A program made the translations under genes and the position numbers. The notes beneath the pieces were generated by a model, which saw only the letters and a list, made by a program, of their open reading frames with translations, was not told where the DNA came from and ran no database searches. Shown piece by piece: positions 24,771 to 33,233 of a stretch of DNA of 64,000 nt. Position 1 is the stretch's first letter. Every line of letters starts with the position of its first letter. Source of the stretch: Aeromicrobium sp. PE09-221 (GTDB taxonomy: Bacteria; Actinomycetota; Actinomycetes; Propionibacteriales; Nocardioidaceae); the NCBI RefSeq assembly GCF_002174305.1, contig NZ_MIJB01000021.1, positions 1 through 64,000 of the forward strand, given 5' to 3'.

Positions 24771-26882
24771 ATGAGTCACAGAGACGGAGAACGGCGCCTC
24801 ATCGGGCAACGACACCCCCGACACCGAGGCCGCCGGCTCACTGTCATCGCCCTCATGACCTGGTTCGCCATTCTGTCTCCCTGGACGACCGGAGTGGCTT
24901 ACGCCGCTGATCTCCTCTTCGACGAGCCCGAAGGCATCGCCACTGGGCTGAGCGGTCTCGGGTACCTGACCCCGAACGATCCGGCCGTCCAACCGAGCAT
25001 CGAATTCAGCGGACGGCTCACCGGCGACCTCGACGGTGCGGTACCGCGGATCGTCGTCTACATCCAGCCGATCGTCCTGGACGCCCCCGAGCTCGAGGTC
25101 TGCTCCTGGACCCCCGGTGACTCCGACAACGACGCCAACGGCGACATCGCCTGGAGCTGCACGCACTCATTCACCCAGGACGGCCCCCTGCCGAGCTCCT
25201 ACTGGATCGAGGCGCGACTCTTCCTCGACGGCTCCACCACACCCGACACCATCGTGTGGGTCGACGCAGGCATCCTTGCCCCTCCGAGCTATGACAGCAC
25301 CCGCATCGTCACCGACACCTCAACCGTCACACTCAGCGGCGATCGCGAGTACGGCATGGCCGTGGAGGTGCACCCCGGACAACTGGATTCTCGTCGAGAC
25401 ACCCCCGCGGATTCCGGCGCCGTCTGTGTCGACGCCGACCCGACCTCGGCACGCTGGTCCTGCACCTTCGCGCTGCCCGAGGACACCAACGGAATCCACC
25501 CCTTCAGTGCCCGGCATGTGCCCATCGAGGGCAGCTCTCAGGACAACTTCGACGTTCCGTCAGGATTCAGCTGGGCCGACGTCGAGCGGATCGGCGCACC
25601 TGAACCGCCACCGCCACTTGAACCGCCACCGCCACCGACGGTGCCCTCGGAGCCACTACCCGCGCCGGAGCCTGGTCCCACGTCGCCTGACCCAACGCCC
25701 GTGCCCGACTACCCGCCCCCGCCTCAGGAGCTCACGCCTCCACCGGGACCCGAACCGGCCCCGGGCTTCGACAGCGCCACCACGCCGGACCCTCTCCCGG
25801 ATTCAACGGAGGATTCCGGCACGGATGAGGCGCCGGCAGCCGGGGATGCACCCGCCGCTGCGGTCGGCGACAGCACGGAGCGTCCCGAGACCGGTTGGGA
25901 CACCCCCACGGAATACGGAACAGCACTGAGGACCCCCGCCACGCTGACCGAGGACCTCGTGCGGAACATCGTCTCGGCCGGCGCCGTCGCTACGGCCTTC
26001 GTCTTCTTCGTCGCGCTGCCCGCCGAATTGCTCTACGCCACACTCCAGAAGAACTATGCGCGAGCCTTCGGCTGGACGACGGGCCTGCGTCGCCTCTGGA
26101 CCGGGTCGAGCTCGAGATGGACGGGACCCTCCCGTCAGTGGACGGGAATTGCAGGCGTCCTGGCCGCGGGAGCGGCACTGGCGACTCTCTCCGAGTCCGG
26201 CCCGGCGAGCGGCGCCGTCGTCATCCGCCTGTTCCTGGCAACCCTGTTCTCGATGACGATCATGAATGTCGGTGCAGTTGTGATGTCCTGGGTGATCTTG
26301 CACGGCCGCTACGGCAGCCCGACTCGGCTGAGGGCGATGCCGGCATTCCTGATCATCGCTGCGGCCAGCGTGCTTGCCTCGCGGGTATTCGACCTCCGCC
26401 CAGGTCTACTGTTCGGGCTGTTGCTCTCGGTCGTGGCGCTGAGGGGTCTGGACCGGGCCCGCGCGGGAAGGACATCGGCGGCGATCAGCGCAGGGTTCCT
26501 CCTCCTCGGGGTGGTGTCCTGGCTCGCATATGCGGCCCTGGACCCCGAGACCGGCGGCTTCATGATCCAGCTACAACGTGAAGTCCTCACCAGCCTCACC
26601 ATCGGTGGCATCGGGACCACCATGATCTCCCTGCTGCCCGTCACCTTCATGGAGGGGCGAAGCATCGCCGCGTGGTCGAGGACGGTCTGGGGGTGCTTGA
26701 CCATCGTCGCGGTGATGGCCTTCTGTCTCATCGTGGCGCCTCTGCCCGACTCCTGGGTGGAGGCGAACGAACAGACGCTGCTGTGGAGCGTGGTATTCGG
26801 GGCTTTCGGAATCGTCTCTATAGCGGTGTGGGCCTGGTTCCGTTTCCGGCCAACGCCGGATCCGGTTCGTCAGGATGTCTGA
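24771..26882 (+). CDS. Large secreted/multi-pass membrane protein with Pro-rich linker
   Basis: 703 aa, family not recognised. It has an N-terminal signal (about residues 25-48, TVIALMTWFAILSPWTTG, then AYAA), an extracellular beta-rich part to about residue 270, a Pro/Glu-rich linker (about 276-335), an acidic Ala-rich stretch, and then about eight membrane helices from residue 400 to the end, with a short basic C-tail. The GAGGAG ribosome site supports ATG 24771; ATG 24744, overlapping the peptidase stop, is also possible. As last gene of the cluster it could be the membrane anchor or platform for the exported proteins; that is inference. Confidence 0.7.
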   Translation: MSHRDGERRLIGQRHPRHRGRRLTVIALMTWFAILSPWTTGVAYAADLLFDEPEGIATGLSGLGYLTPNDPAVQPSIEFSGRLTGDLDGAVPRIVVYIQPIVLDAPELEVCSWTPGDSDNDANGDIAWSCTHSFTQDGPLPSSYWIEARLFLDGSTTPDTIVWVDAGILAPPSYDSTRIVTDTSTVTLSGDREYGMAVEVHPGQLDSRRDTPADSGAVCVDADPTSARWSCTFALPEDTNGIHPFSARHVPIEGSSQDNFDVPSGFSWADVERIGAPEPPPPLEPPPPPTVPSEPLPAPEPGPTSPDPTPVPDYPPPPQELTPPPGPEPAPGFDSATTPDPLPDSTEDSGTDEAPAAGDAPAAAVGDSTERPETGWDTPTEYGTALRTPATLTEDLVRNIVSAGAVATAFVFFVALPAELLYATLQKNYARAFGWTTGLRRLWTGSSSRWTGPSRQWTGIAGVLAAGAALATLSESGPASGAVVIRLFLATLFSMTIMNVGAVVMSWVILHGRYGSPTRLRAMPAFLIIAAASVLASRVFDLRPGLLFGLLLSVVALRGLDRARAGRTSAAISAGFLLLGVVSWLAYAALDPETGGFMIQLQREVLTSLTIGGIGTTMISLLPVTFMEGRSIAAWSRTVWGCLTIVAVMAFCLIVAPLPDSWVEANEQTLLWSVVFGAFGIVSIAVWAWFRFRPTPDPVRQDV

Positions 26883-26902
26883 GGTGAAACATCTCGCACG
26901 GC

Positions 26903-27604
26903 TCACAGCCCGGAGAAGAAGAGCATGATCGGCAGGGCTCCGAGAACGACGGCGAGGGACAGGCCGACGAAGTCGAGTCTGGTCCAGATGGCGGGTTCGG
27001 CCCAGGTGCGGGTCGCGGCTGAGGCGAAGCCGCGGGCGTCCATCGCGATCGAGGACGATGACGCGCCGCGCAGCGCCTGCACCAGCAGCGCGAATCCCAT
27101 CGATCCGCTGTAGCGGGTCATCGCGATCGGACTGCGACCTGGGGCGACTCCGCGAGCGCGACGAGTGCGCTCCAGGTCAGTCCAGGTCTGCGCGAATCCG
27201 GCGAACCGCTGGAGCGCCGCCGAGAACGCCGCCACCGGCCGCGCCGGCAGCCGAAGCGTCTGAGCGGCGTAGTCGCCGAGACGTCCCGGATCGAGGAAGC
27301 CGACGACCACCGAGCCCGGCCAGGCGAGCACGAGGATGCGCAGACCCGCGACCACGGCGGTCTCGGTGTCCTGTCCGCCGAGCCGCCACGTCGAGTACAC
27401 GATCGTCACCGCAGCGAAACCCGAGAACGCCAGGCACAGCAGCGGATAGCGCCAGGTGGGCAACAGCAGCAACGCCGCCACCGCGTAGGCTCCGACTGCG
27501 GCGAGCGCGATCGGCAGCGAGCGAATCGCGAACGAGCCGACCAGCGAGCACGCGCCCACGGCGAGCAGTACCAGCGGGTTGACCCGCGTCACCCAGTCCC
27601 TCAC
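26903..27604 (-). CDS. ykoC: ECF transporter T component of the HMP/thiamine-precursor system (YkoC-like)
   Basis: Energy-coupling membrane subunit (about 233 aa, 5-6 helices) of the YkoEDC-type transporter. The CbiQ-fold coupling helix is seen as LERTRRARGVAPG, and a second as ALRGASSSSIAMDARGFAS, matching the two ARG motifs that dock on the ATPase. An upstream ATG at 27655 lies inside a palindromic repeat, so I prefer the GTG at 27602-27604, close to a purine-rich GGGGGAGG; GTG 27592 is another option. Its upstream neighbours on the same strand are the ATPase and the substrate-binding membrane protein. Confidence 0.85.
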   Translation of the reverse strand: MRDWVTRVNPLVLLAVGACSLVGSFAIRSLPIALAAVGAYAVAALLLLPTWRYPLLCLAFSGFAAVTIVYSTWRLGGQDTETAVVAGLRILVLAWPGSVVVGFLDPGRLGDYAAQTLRLPARPVAAFSAALQRFAGFAQTWTDLERTRRARGVAPGRSPIAMTRYSGSMGFALLVQALRGASSSSIAMDARGFASAATRTWAEPAIWTRLDFVGLSLAVVLGALPIMLFFSGL

Positions 27605-27629
27605 CTCCCCCGCCTCCGCGCCGGGGAAC

Positions 27630-27802
27630 GGAAGATGTGCTTCCGTGGTCGCCATAGCGACCCGCGAGTCACATCTTCCATCGCGAGCTCACGCAGGATG
27701 TGATTTGACGGTCGCCAGGACAACCACCGAGTCACATGCTCCGTCGCGGAGCGGAAGATGTGACTCTGCGGTTGCGATAACAACCATCGAGTCACATCCT
27801 TC
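27630..27802. repeat. Array of three 50-bp palindromic units, GATGTGA/TCACATC type (A1-A3)
   Basis: Three imperfect palindromes of 50 bp at 27630-27679, 27693-27742 and 27753-27802 (spacing about 60 bp) fill the gap between ykoD and ykoC. Outer arms read GGAAGATGTG / CACATCTTCC or close variants; the centres are GGTCGCCATAGCGACC, GGTCGCCAGGACAACC and GGTTGCGATAACAACC. Being inside an operon, they would be transcribed and fold as three hairpins. Confidence 0.8.
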
Positions 27803-27827
27803 GTCTCCCAGGGACGGGCGAGGGCGG

Positions 27828-29201
27828 TCACAGGACCACCTCCACGTCGCGGGGAGCGTCTGGATCGTGGGTCGCGAGGGCGACCGCGGCGCCGGCTCGG
27901 GCGGCTGCCGTGTACCAGCCGGCCACCATCGCCCAGGTGTCGCGATCCTGGCCCACCGTCGGCTCATCGAGCGCCACCAGCCCCGGTCGGTGAGCGAGCG
28001 CACTGATCATCGCCAGCCTCCGCTGCTCGCCACCGGACAGCCGATAGGGATGCGCGGGGCCGAGATGCGCCAGCCCGACGAGCTCGAGCAGCGCGTCGAC
28101 ATCGACCGATACCCCAAGCCCCGTCGCCGTCCTCGCCACCTCCTCACGCACCGAGGTGGTCAGGAAGCCCAGCTCGGGATTCTGCGGCACCCAGCCCATC
28201 CCCCGGGCCAGGTCGCGCGAGCGGAGACGACTGAGATCGGGCGTGACCGTGCCGGTGGCCGGCCGTACCAACCCCGTCATGGCCATGAGGGCCGTCGACT
28301 TGCCGGACCCGCTCGGACCCTTCACCGCCAGCACCCTGCCGGGATCCATCCGCGCGTCGAAACCGCTCAAGGCCGTCGAACGCCGGGACCCGCGGATCGT
28401 CCGCGTCACCAGCTCGACCGTCAAGTCACGGGCCACCACCGGCTCGGGATCGGCGGACGGCTTCACCAGATCGAGAGGGACGTCCAGAGGTTCGGGTGGC
28501 GGCGCGCCGGGCATCCAGAGACCCGGGACGCCACCCGATGCGAGAAAGGCCTCCACCGATCCGTCGAAGGCGATGGTGCCCCCGGGAGCCAGAACGATGA
28601 TGCGATCCACATGGTCGAGCCACGGCTCGAAGCGGTGCTCCACCACGAGCAAGGTCCGTCCGCCGAGGGCGCCGACGACCGCATCGCGTACCTGACTCGC
28701 CGTGGCGGAGTCGAGCATCGAGGTCGGCTCGTCGAGCAGCACGAGGTCCGGCTCGATGGCGAGCACCCCGGCGAGCACGAGTCGCTGCTGCTCGCCGCCC
28801 GACAGCGCCGAGGTGAACCGATCCCGCCCGTACGACAGTCCAACCGCCGCGAGGGCGGCATCGACTCGACGCCAGGTCTCGCGACGGGGCAGACCCAGGT
28901 TCTCCGGCCCGAAAGCCACGTCACGACCGATCCGCTCAGCGACGATCGCATCCGCCGGATTCTGCAGCACGAGCCCGAGCCGTCCGTCGACCTCGACCTC
29001 ACCGGTCGCCTCCCCGGAGATCGTCGTGCCGAGCGCTCCGGCCAGCGCATGCAGCAGGGTCGACTTCCCGCTGCCGCTCGACCCGACCATGAGCACGCGC
29101 TCCCCCGCCCGGATGTCCAGGTCGACGCCGGCGATCGTCGCGTGCTTTCGCCCCACCGGGCGCCAGGAGAATCCGCGGAAGCGCGCGGCCCCGCGGCTCA
29201 C
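27828..29201 (-). CDS. ykoD: Duplicated ABC ATPase of the HMP/thiamine-precursor ECF transporter (YkoD-like)
   Basis: 457-residue protein holding two ATPase domains that power the ECF transporter. First domain: GSSGSGKST (about residues 40-48), LSGGEQQR, LVLLDEPTSMLD. Second domain: GPSGSGKST (about 294-302), LSGGEQRR, LVALDEPTVGQD. The GTG start follows directly on the ykoE TAG stop with no spacer, so translation is coupled. Downstream the operon continues to ykoC across an array of palindromic repeats. Confidence 0.92.
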   Translation of the reverse strand: MSRGAARFRGFSWRPVGRKHATIAGVDLDIRAGERVLMVGSSGSGKSTLLHALAGALGTTISGEATGEVEVDGRLGLVLQNPADAIVAERIGRDVAFGPENLGLPRRETWRRVDAALAAVGLSYGRDRFTSALSGGEQQRLVLAGVLAIEPDLVLLDEPTSMLDSATASQVRDAVVGALGGRTLLVVEHRFEPWLDHVDRIIVLAPGGTIAFDGSVEAFLASGGVPGLWMPGAPPPEPLDVPLDLVKPSADPEPVVARDLTVELVTRTIRGSRRSTALSGFDARMDPGRVLAVKGPSGSGKSTALMAMTGLVRPATGTVTPDLSRLRSRDLARGMGWVPQNPELGFLTTSVREEVARTATGLGVSVDVDALLELVGLAHLGPAHPYRLSGGEQRRLAMISALAHRPGLVALDEPTVGQDRDTWAMVAGWYTAAARAGAAVALATHDPDAPRDVEVVL

Positions 29202-29813
29202 CTAGACCTCGACGGTGTGCTCGCGTCCCGCGGCGAAGGAGTCGAGCACACCCGCCTTGGCGAAGGCACGCGTCAAGGCCCAGCCGCCCACACCGGCCAC
29301 CAGCACACCCGAGGCGACGAAGAAGCCCAGATGCGCGAGCTTGTAGCCGAAATCCCAGTCGGCGTAGTAGGAGAACCACTCGTAGACCGACTCGAAAGCA
29401 GCGGCCATCGCCCCGGCGAGGACGGCGACACCGATCCCGAAGCGGCGGTAGAAGAACAGCAGGAAGATCAGCTCGGCACCGAGCCCCTGGAAGAAGCCCG
29501 CGGCGAAGACGCCGAACCCCCACTGCGTACCGCCGACGATGATCGCCGAGACGGCGGCCGCGATGAACTCGGTCGCGAAGGCAGCACCGGGCTTGCGGAT
29601 GATCAGGCCGCCGACGACACCCGCGAGCAGCCAGACGCCACCGAGGAAGGCCGAGGACGGCGGGAAGGCGAACAGCGCGAGATTGCTGATCGGCTCATAG
29701 AGCTTGCCCCACGCCCAGAAGACGACGCCGAAGGCGACGCCCAGGGTGGCGATGGTGACCAGATCGATCGTGCGGTACCGCAGATCGGTCGATGAACGGG
29801 TTGCAGAACTCAT
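29202..29813 (-). CDS. ykoE: ECF transporter S component for HMP/thiamine precursor (YkoE family)
   Basis: 203-residue substrate-binding membrane subunit with about 5-6 helices. Family marks: TIDLVTIATLGVAFGVVFWAW near the N-terminus, AFPPSSAFLGGVW and FFQGLGAELIFLLFFYRR. YkoEDC systems import hydroxymethylpyrimidine or related thiamine parts. The ATG at 29811-29813 is set by homology and by the TPP riboswitch that ends just before it; GGGAGT serves as the ribosome site within the riboswitch, so thiamine pyrophosphate should block translation. Confidence 0.93.
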   Translation of the reverse strand: MSSATRSSTDLRYRTIDLVTIATLGVAFGVVFWAWGKLYEPISNLALFAFPPSSAFLGGVWLLAGVVGGLIIRKPGAAFATEFIAAAVSAIIVGGTQWGFGVFAAGFFQGLGAELIFLLFFYRRFGIGVAVLAGAMAAAFESVYEWFSYYADWDFGYKLAHLGFFVASGVLVAGVGGWALTRAFAKAGVLDSFAAGREHTVEV

Positions 29814-29817
29814 CGTG

Positions 29818-29908
29818 ACTCCCTTCGCCGGTGCTAACCGGAGCAGGTTCAAGGGTCTGCGGCTTCTCCGCACTCTCAGCGCCCTCTGCTTGGCGCTCCC
29901 CTGTCGTT
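29818..29908 (-). promoter_or_regulatory. TPP (THI-box) riboswitch upstream of ykoE
   Basis: On the minus strand the conserved THI elements appear in order: ACAGGGGAGCGCC, CTGAGAG (29879-29873), GCGG, AGACCCTTGAACCTG (ACCTG at 29848-29844) and CCGGTTAGCACCGG, then AAGGGAG next to the ykoE start. The match to the TPP aptamer consensus is close to complete, and the ribosome site lies in the closing stem. Confidence 0.96.
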
Positions 29909-29970
29909 GTGCCACCCACCGTACACGGCCACGTCCGGTACGCGGGCGTGCGCTTCTCGCATCGCGCGCC

Positions 29971-30083
29971 GGATGATGATGCGTTGGGGCTGCCATGGCG
30001 ACCCCAACGCATCTTCATTCGTCCCCACCAGCTCGAAACTCGATGCATTCGGGTCACCCCAGCGACCCTGACGCATCATCATC
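29971..30083. repeat. Two palindromic repeat units, GATGC/GCATC type (B3, B4)
   Basis: B3 at 29971-30020 is nearly perfect: GGATGATGATGCGTTGGGGC against GACCCCAACGCATCTTCATT with centre GCTGCCATGGC. B4 at about 30034-30083 has GATGCATTCGGGTC and GACCCTGACGCATCATC arms. They lie between the thiamine riboswitch and the ankyrin gene and match B1/B2 at 13231-13343 in length, arm words and central plan. Confidence 0.75.
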
Positions 30084-30094
30084 TATTAAGGCGA

Positions 30095-30472
30095 TCACTC
30101 CACCAGGTCGGGGCGGCCGAACATCTCGGCCGTCGCGCGTGCCGAGGGGGTGCCGGCGTCGAGGTCGGCACCGTGCTCGCGAAGCAGCCGGACGACCTCG
30201 TCCTCGCCTTTGAAGATCGCCCCGGCGAGTGGACTCTGGCCGCGGTCGTTCACACGGTTGACATCGGCACCTCGCTCGGCGAGCACGGCGACCGCATCGC
30301 CGTGCCCGTGATAGGCGGCGAGCATGAGCAGGGTGTTGCCCGCCGCGTCCGTCAGATCCACCGGGGTGCCCGCATCGATATAGGCGGCCAGTCGTTCCGC
30401 GTCGCCGGTGCGCGCGTCGTCGAACAGTCGATGAGCGAGCTCGACGAGCTTCGGATCGGGTTCGGTCGCCAT
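30095..30472 (-). CDS. Small ankyrin-repeat protein
   Basis: 125-residue soluble protein consisting almost wholly of ankyrin repeats: AGNTLLMLAAYHGHGDAVAVL, then NRVNDRGQSPLAGAIFKGED (the second given in part), with the loop GADVNR and the last repeat ending GADLDAG. It likely binds another protein; single-gene bacterial ankyrin proteins of this size are often linked to oxidative stress, but nothing here shows the partner. A TATCCT box 6 nt before the ATG suggests a leaderless mRNA. Confidence 0.9.
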   Translation of the reverse strand: MATEPDPKLVELAHRLFDDARTGDAERLAAYIDAGTPVDLTDAAGNTLLMLAAYHGHGDAVAVLAERGADVNRVNDRGQSPLAGAIFKGEDEVVRLLREHGADLDAGTPSARATAEMFGRPDLVE

Positions 30473-30564
30473 CGGTCCAGGATAACGACCGGGGACGCGC
30501 CACGCGGGCCGACGACTGCGCCGCCGAGTCTGCTGTCGGGCCCTCCTCGTCCTAGGCTCGGAGC

Positions 30565-31227
30565 ATGAGCATCGCGACCGATCTGGTGCTGATGGCCACC
30601 GATCCCATCACCCACAAACTGACCCTGAGCAGCGTCAACAACGATGCGATCATCGGCGGTGCCCACCTCCTCGACCTCGTCGCCGCCCGCCGGGTGGCCG
30701 TCGAGGGGACCGCCAAGAAGGTGCGCGTCCGGGTGATCGACGGCTCCCCCTACCCCGACCCGGAGGTGGATGAGGCACTCAGCCGGTTGCGTGACGGCAA
30801 GACCCGCAAGGCATCGGATGCCGTGACCCGCCTCGGCAAGAACGGGGTCCAGAACGCCTATCGCCGCCTCGTCGGCACCGGGCAGGTGCGCGATCGGCAG
30901 GAGAGCGTCCTCGGCTTCGGACTGCGCCGTCACGAGGTGCTCGACATCGCCCGCCGTGACGACCTCATCGCCCGCGTCCGCGACGCCCTTCTGCAGGGGC
31001 TGCCCGTCGACGCCACTTCGGGTCCCCTCATCGGACTGCTCCAGGCCAGCGATCAGCTCAAGCTGGTGACCAGCCGCGACGAACGCAAGACCGCGAAGAC
31101 CGCCGCCGCAGCCATCAGCGCCGAGGACTGGGCCAGCGCGGGCGTGAAGGACGCCATCGCCGCGACCCAGACCGCGCTCGCCGTCGCAGTGTTCACCCCC
31201 ACGGTCATCGCCGCGACCAGCTCTTGA
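30565..31227 (+). CDS. GPP34-family phosphoprotein
   Basis: 220-residue GPP34/GOLPH3-fold protein; the eukaryotic relatives bind phosphoinositides at the Golgi, while the actinobacterial role is unknown. The N-terminus (TDLVLMATDPITHKLTL) and the motif GAHLLDLVAARRVAVE, where the family has a conserved G-A/G-x-L-x-D-L, fit well. It is mostly helical with no signal or membrane segment. A TAGGCT -10 box ends 6 nt before the ATG. Confidence 0.88.
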   Translation: MSIATDLVLMATDPITHKLTLSSVNNDAIIGGAHLLDLVAARRVAVEGTAKKVRVRVIDGSPYPDPEVDEALSRLRDGKTRKASDAVTRLGKNGVQNAYRRLVGTGQVRDRQESVLGFGLRRHEVLDIARRDDLIARVRDALLQGLPVDATSGPLIGLLQASDQLKLVTSRDERKTAKTAAAAISAEDWASAGVKDAIAATQTALAVAVFTPTVIAATSS

Positions 31228-31286
31228 GGTCAGGCTCCTGGCCGCGTCGCCGCTCCATCGGTGGACCCGTCCACCACAATGGGGGC

Positions 31287-31832
31287 ATGTCTTCGGTGCG
31301 TACCCCTGACCCGAATCCCGGCTGGCTGTCGGATTTCCAGCTCGACGAGACACGCTCGCGCGTCCCGATCCTCTATGTCGAGGCCGTGCCCGTGCGCGTG
31401 GACGCACTGGGGCAGGTCGAGCACATCGGGCTGTTGCTGCGGGGCTCTCCGCAGACCGGGGACATCGTCCACACGCTGGTCTCCGGGCGGGTCCTGCACG
31501 GTGAGTCCGTGCGCGGTGCCCTGATGCGCAATCTGGAGAAGGATCTCGGGCCCACCGCCTTTCCCCGTCTCCCGGCCACCATCACGCCGTTCACCGTCGC
31601 CGAGTACCTGCCGGTGCCCGGCGTGACCCCGATGTACGACCCGCGTCAGCATGCTGTCGCCCTCGCCTATGTCGTCCCCGTCACGGGAGAGTGCGCTCCA
31701 CGTCAGGATGCCCTCGAGTTGTCGTGGCTGACGCCCGAGGACGCCGCGAGCCCCGCGGTCCTGGACCAGCTCGAGGGCGGACGGGGGCATCTCCTGAAGC
31801 AGGCACTCGCCCACCTGGGCGTGCCCGCGTGA
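31287..31832 (+). CDS. NUDIX-like (DUF4916) hydrolase family protein
   Basis: 181-residue protein of the actinobacterial DUF4916 group, which has a NUDIX fold. Conserved parts: LYVEAVPVRVDALGQVEHIGL, GRVLHGESVRGALMRNLEKD (in place of the canonical NUDIX box GX5EX7REUXEEXGU, so catalysis is uncertain), and LAYVVPVTGECAPRQDALEL. ATG 31287 is chosen over the longer frame because CACAAT lies 6 nt upstream and homologs begin with this region. Confidence 0.82.
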   Translation: MSSVRTPDPNPGWLSDFQLDETRSRVPILYVEAVPVRVDALGQVEHIGLLLRGSPQTGDIVHTLVSGRVLHGESVRGALMRNLEKDLGPTAFPRLPATITPFTVAEYLPVPGVTPMYDPRQHAVALAYVVPVTGECAPRQDALELSWLTPEDAASPAVLDQLEGGRGHLLKQALAHLGVPA

Positions 31833-31916
31833 CGCTGGCGATCCGCGCCGCTTCGACCTACCCCTCTCCCCGCGGTGCCGCGCACCGGCCTCTGACCCGC
31901 CTGCGACGATGAGGGG

Positions 31917-33107
31917 GTGCCCGACCGTCGAGTGAACCCCTGGCTGATGCTCACGGTCGGGATGGCCGGGCAGTGGGCCGGCACGCTGGTCATCAGCGCA
32001 CCACCGTTCCTGATCCCTTATCTCCACCTCTCGCAGGGGGTGAGCCTGGTGAGCGCCGGTGCGCTCGCATCGGCTCCGGCCATGGGCACGATGCTGACGC
32101 TCGTCGCCTGGGGCCTCGTCGTGGATCGTTATGGCGAGCGCCGCGCGATGCTGGCCGGCCTGAGCCTGGTGACACTGGGCGCTGTCGGCACGACGATGGT
32201 CTCGTCTCTGGGGCCGCTGGCCCTCTGGTTCTTCGTCTGCGGTGTCGGTGTCGCGAGCACGAATGCCGCAAGCGGTCGGCTCGTCGTCGGTTGGTTCCCG
32301 GCCCATCGGCGGGGTCTGGCGATGGGCATCCGTCAGACCGCCCTCCCCCTCGGCGTCGGCTCCGCCGCCCTGATCATCCCCAACACCGTCGCGGCTGCCG
32401 GCCTGCGGACCGCCTGCATCGTCGTGGCGACAGCGGCGCTCGCGGCCACTCTCGCCGCATTGTTCATCGTGGATCCGCCGCGACCCCCGCGACCGGCGCC
32501 TGGAGCCGCGACACGCGCCGCCAATCCCTACAGGCAGGATGCCGTGCTGTTGCGGATCCACCTCGCGTCGGCTCTCCTGGTGATCCCCCAGTACGCGGTA
32601 TGGACCTTTCTCCTACTGTGGCTGGTCGACATCCACGGCTGGTCGGTGGCGGCGGCGTCCATCCTCGTCGGTGCGACCCACGCCCTCTCAGCGGCGGGGC
32701 GGATCGCGGCGGGCTGGTGGTCCGATCGGCTCGGATCGCGGTTACGCCCCCTGCGCTGGATCGCCGTGACAGCCGCGCTGGTCATGGTCGTGCTCGGTGT
32801 CGCGCAGTCCTCGCCGGTCGGTATCGCTCTGGCCGTCCTCGCGACCGTGGTGACGGTCTCCGACAACGGGCTGGCCTTCACGGCGGTCGCCGAGCGGGCC
32901 GGCGCCTACTGGTCCGGGCGAGCCTTCGGGCTGCAGAACACCGGGCAGTATCTGACGGCCGCCGCCGTACCTCCGGTGCTCGGTGCCGTGGTCACCCATG
33001 CGGGTTACGGATGGGCCTTCGGCGGAGTCGCGGTCTTCGCGGCACTCGCGGTGGCCTTGCTCCCTCGTGACGCTCCCAGCCCGCAGGGCCGCTCCACCCT
33101 CACTTGA
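31917..33107 (+). CDS. MFS transporter, 12-helix
   Basis: 396-residue major-facilitator permease. The loop after helix 2 has the motif-A sequence GLVVDRYGERRAML, and the second half repeats it as GRIAAGWWSDRLGSRLRPLR. The central loop is PPRPPRPAPGAATR. It resembles oxalate/formate- or cyanate-type MFS carriers in length and helix pattern but the substrate cannot be told. GTG start after GAGGGG. The stop is followed at once by the TTACCC/GGGTAA palindrome. Confidence 0.85.
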   Translation: MPDRRVNPWLMLTVGMAGQWAGTLVISAPPFLIPYLHLSQGVSLVSAGALASAPAMGTMLTLVAWGLVVDRYGERRAMLAGLSLVTLGAVGTTMVSSLGPLALWFFVCGVGVASTNAASGRLVVGWFPAHRRGLAMGIRQTALPLGVGSAALIIPNTVAAAGLRTACIVVATAALAATLAALFIVDPPRPPRPAPGAATRAANPYRQDAVLLRIHLASALLVIPQYAVWTFLLLWLVDIHGWSVAAASILVGATHALSAAGRIAAGWWSDRLGSRLRPLRWIAVTAALVMVVLGVAQSSPVGIALAVLATVVTVSDNGLAFTAVAERAGAYWSGRAFGLQNTGQYLTAAAVPPVLGAVVTHAGYGWAFGGVAVFAALAVALLPRDAPSPQGRSTLT

Positions 33108-33121
33108 TTACCCTCGGGTAA
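33108..33121. promoter_or_regulatory. Perfect TTACCC-TC-GGGTAA palindrome upstream of etfD
   Basis: A 14-bp perfect inverted repeat lies 113 bp before the etfD leader ORF and directly after the MFS stop. It looks like the binding site of a dimeric regulator. Given that EtfD serves fatty-acid beta-oxidation, a TetR- or FadR-type lipid regulator is a reasonable guess. A weaker repeat TGCCT-N6-AGGCA is at 33160-33175. Confidence 0.45.
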
Positions 33122-33233
33122 CATTTCCGTGGCTGGCAGTGACGCTACCGTGTTTGGCTTGCCTTAGTGAGGCAGGTCGCCCGGTCGGCGCTAGTGTCGG
33201 CAGCATCTGTACGGTCCGATCCGGAGGATCTCC

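Noticed and set aside
27630-27802. CRISPR array
   Set aside because: Units are imperfect palindromes differing from each other, with gaps of 10-13 bp and no unique spacers; no cas gene is near.
27579-29795. 738-codon open frame antisense to ykoD/ykoE
   Set aside because: Covers two well-supported transporter genes on the other strand, and its N-terminus is only the translation of palindromic repeats A1-A3.
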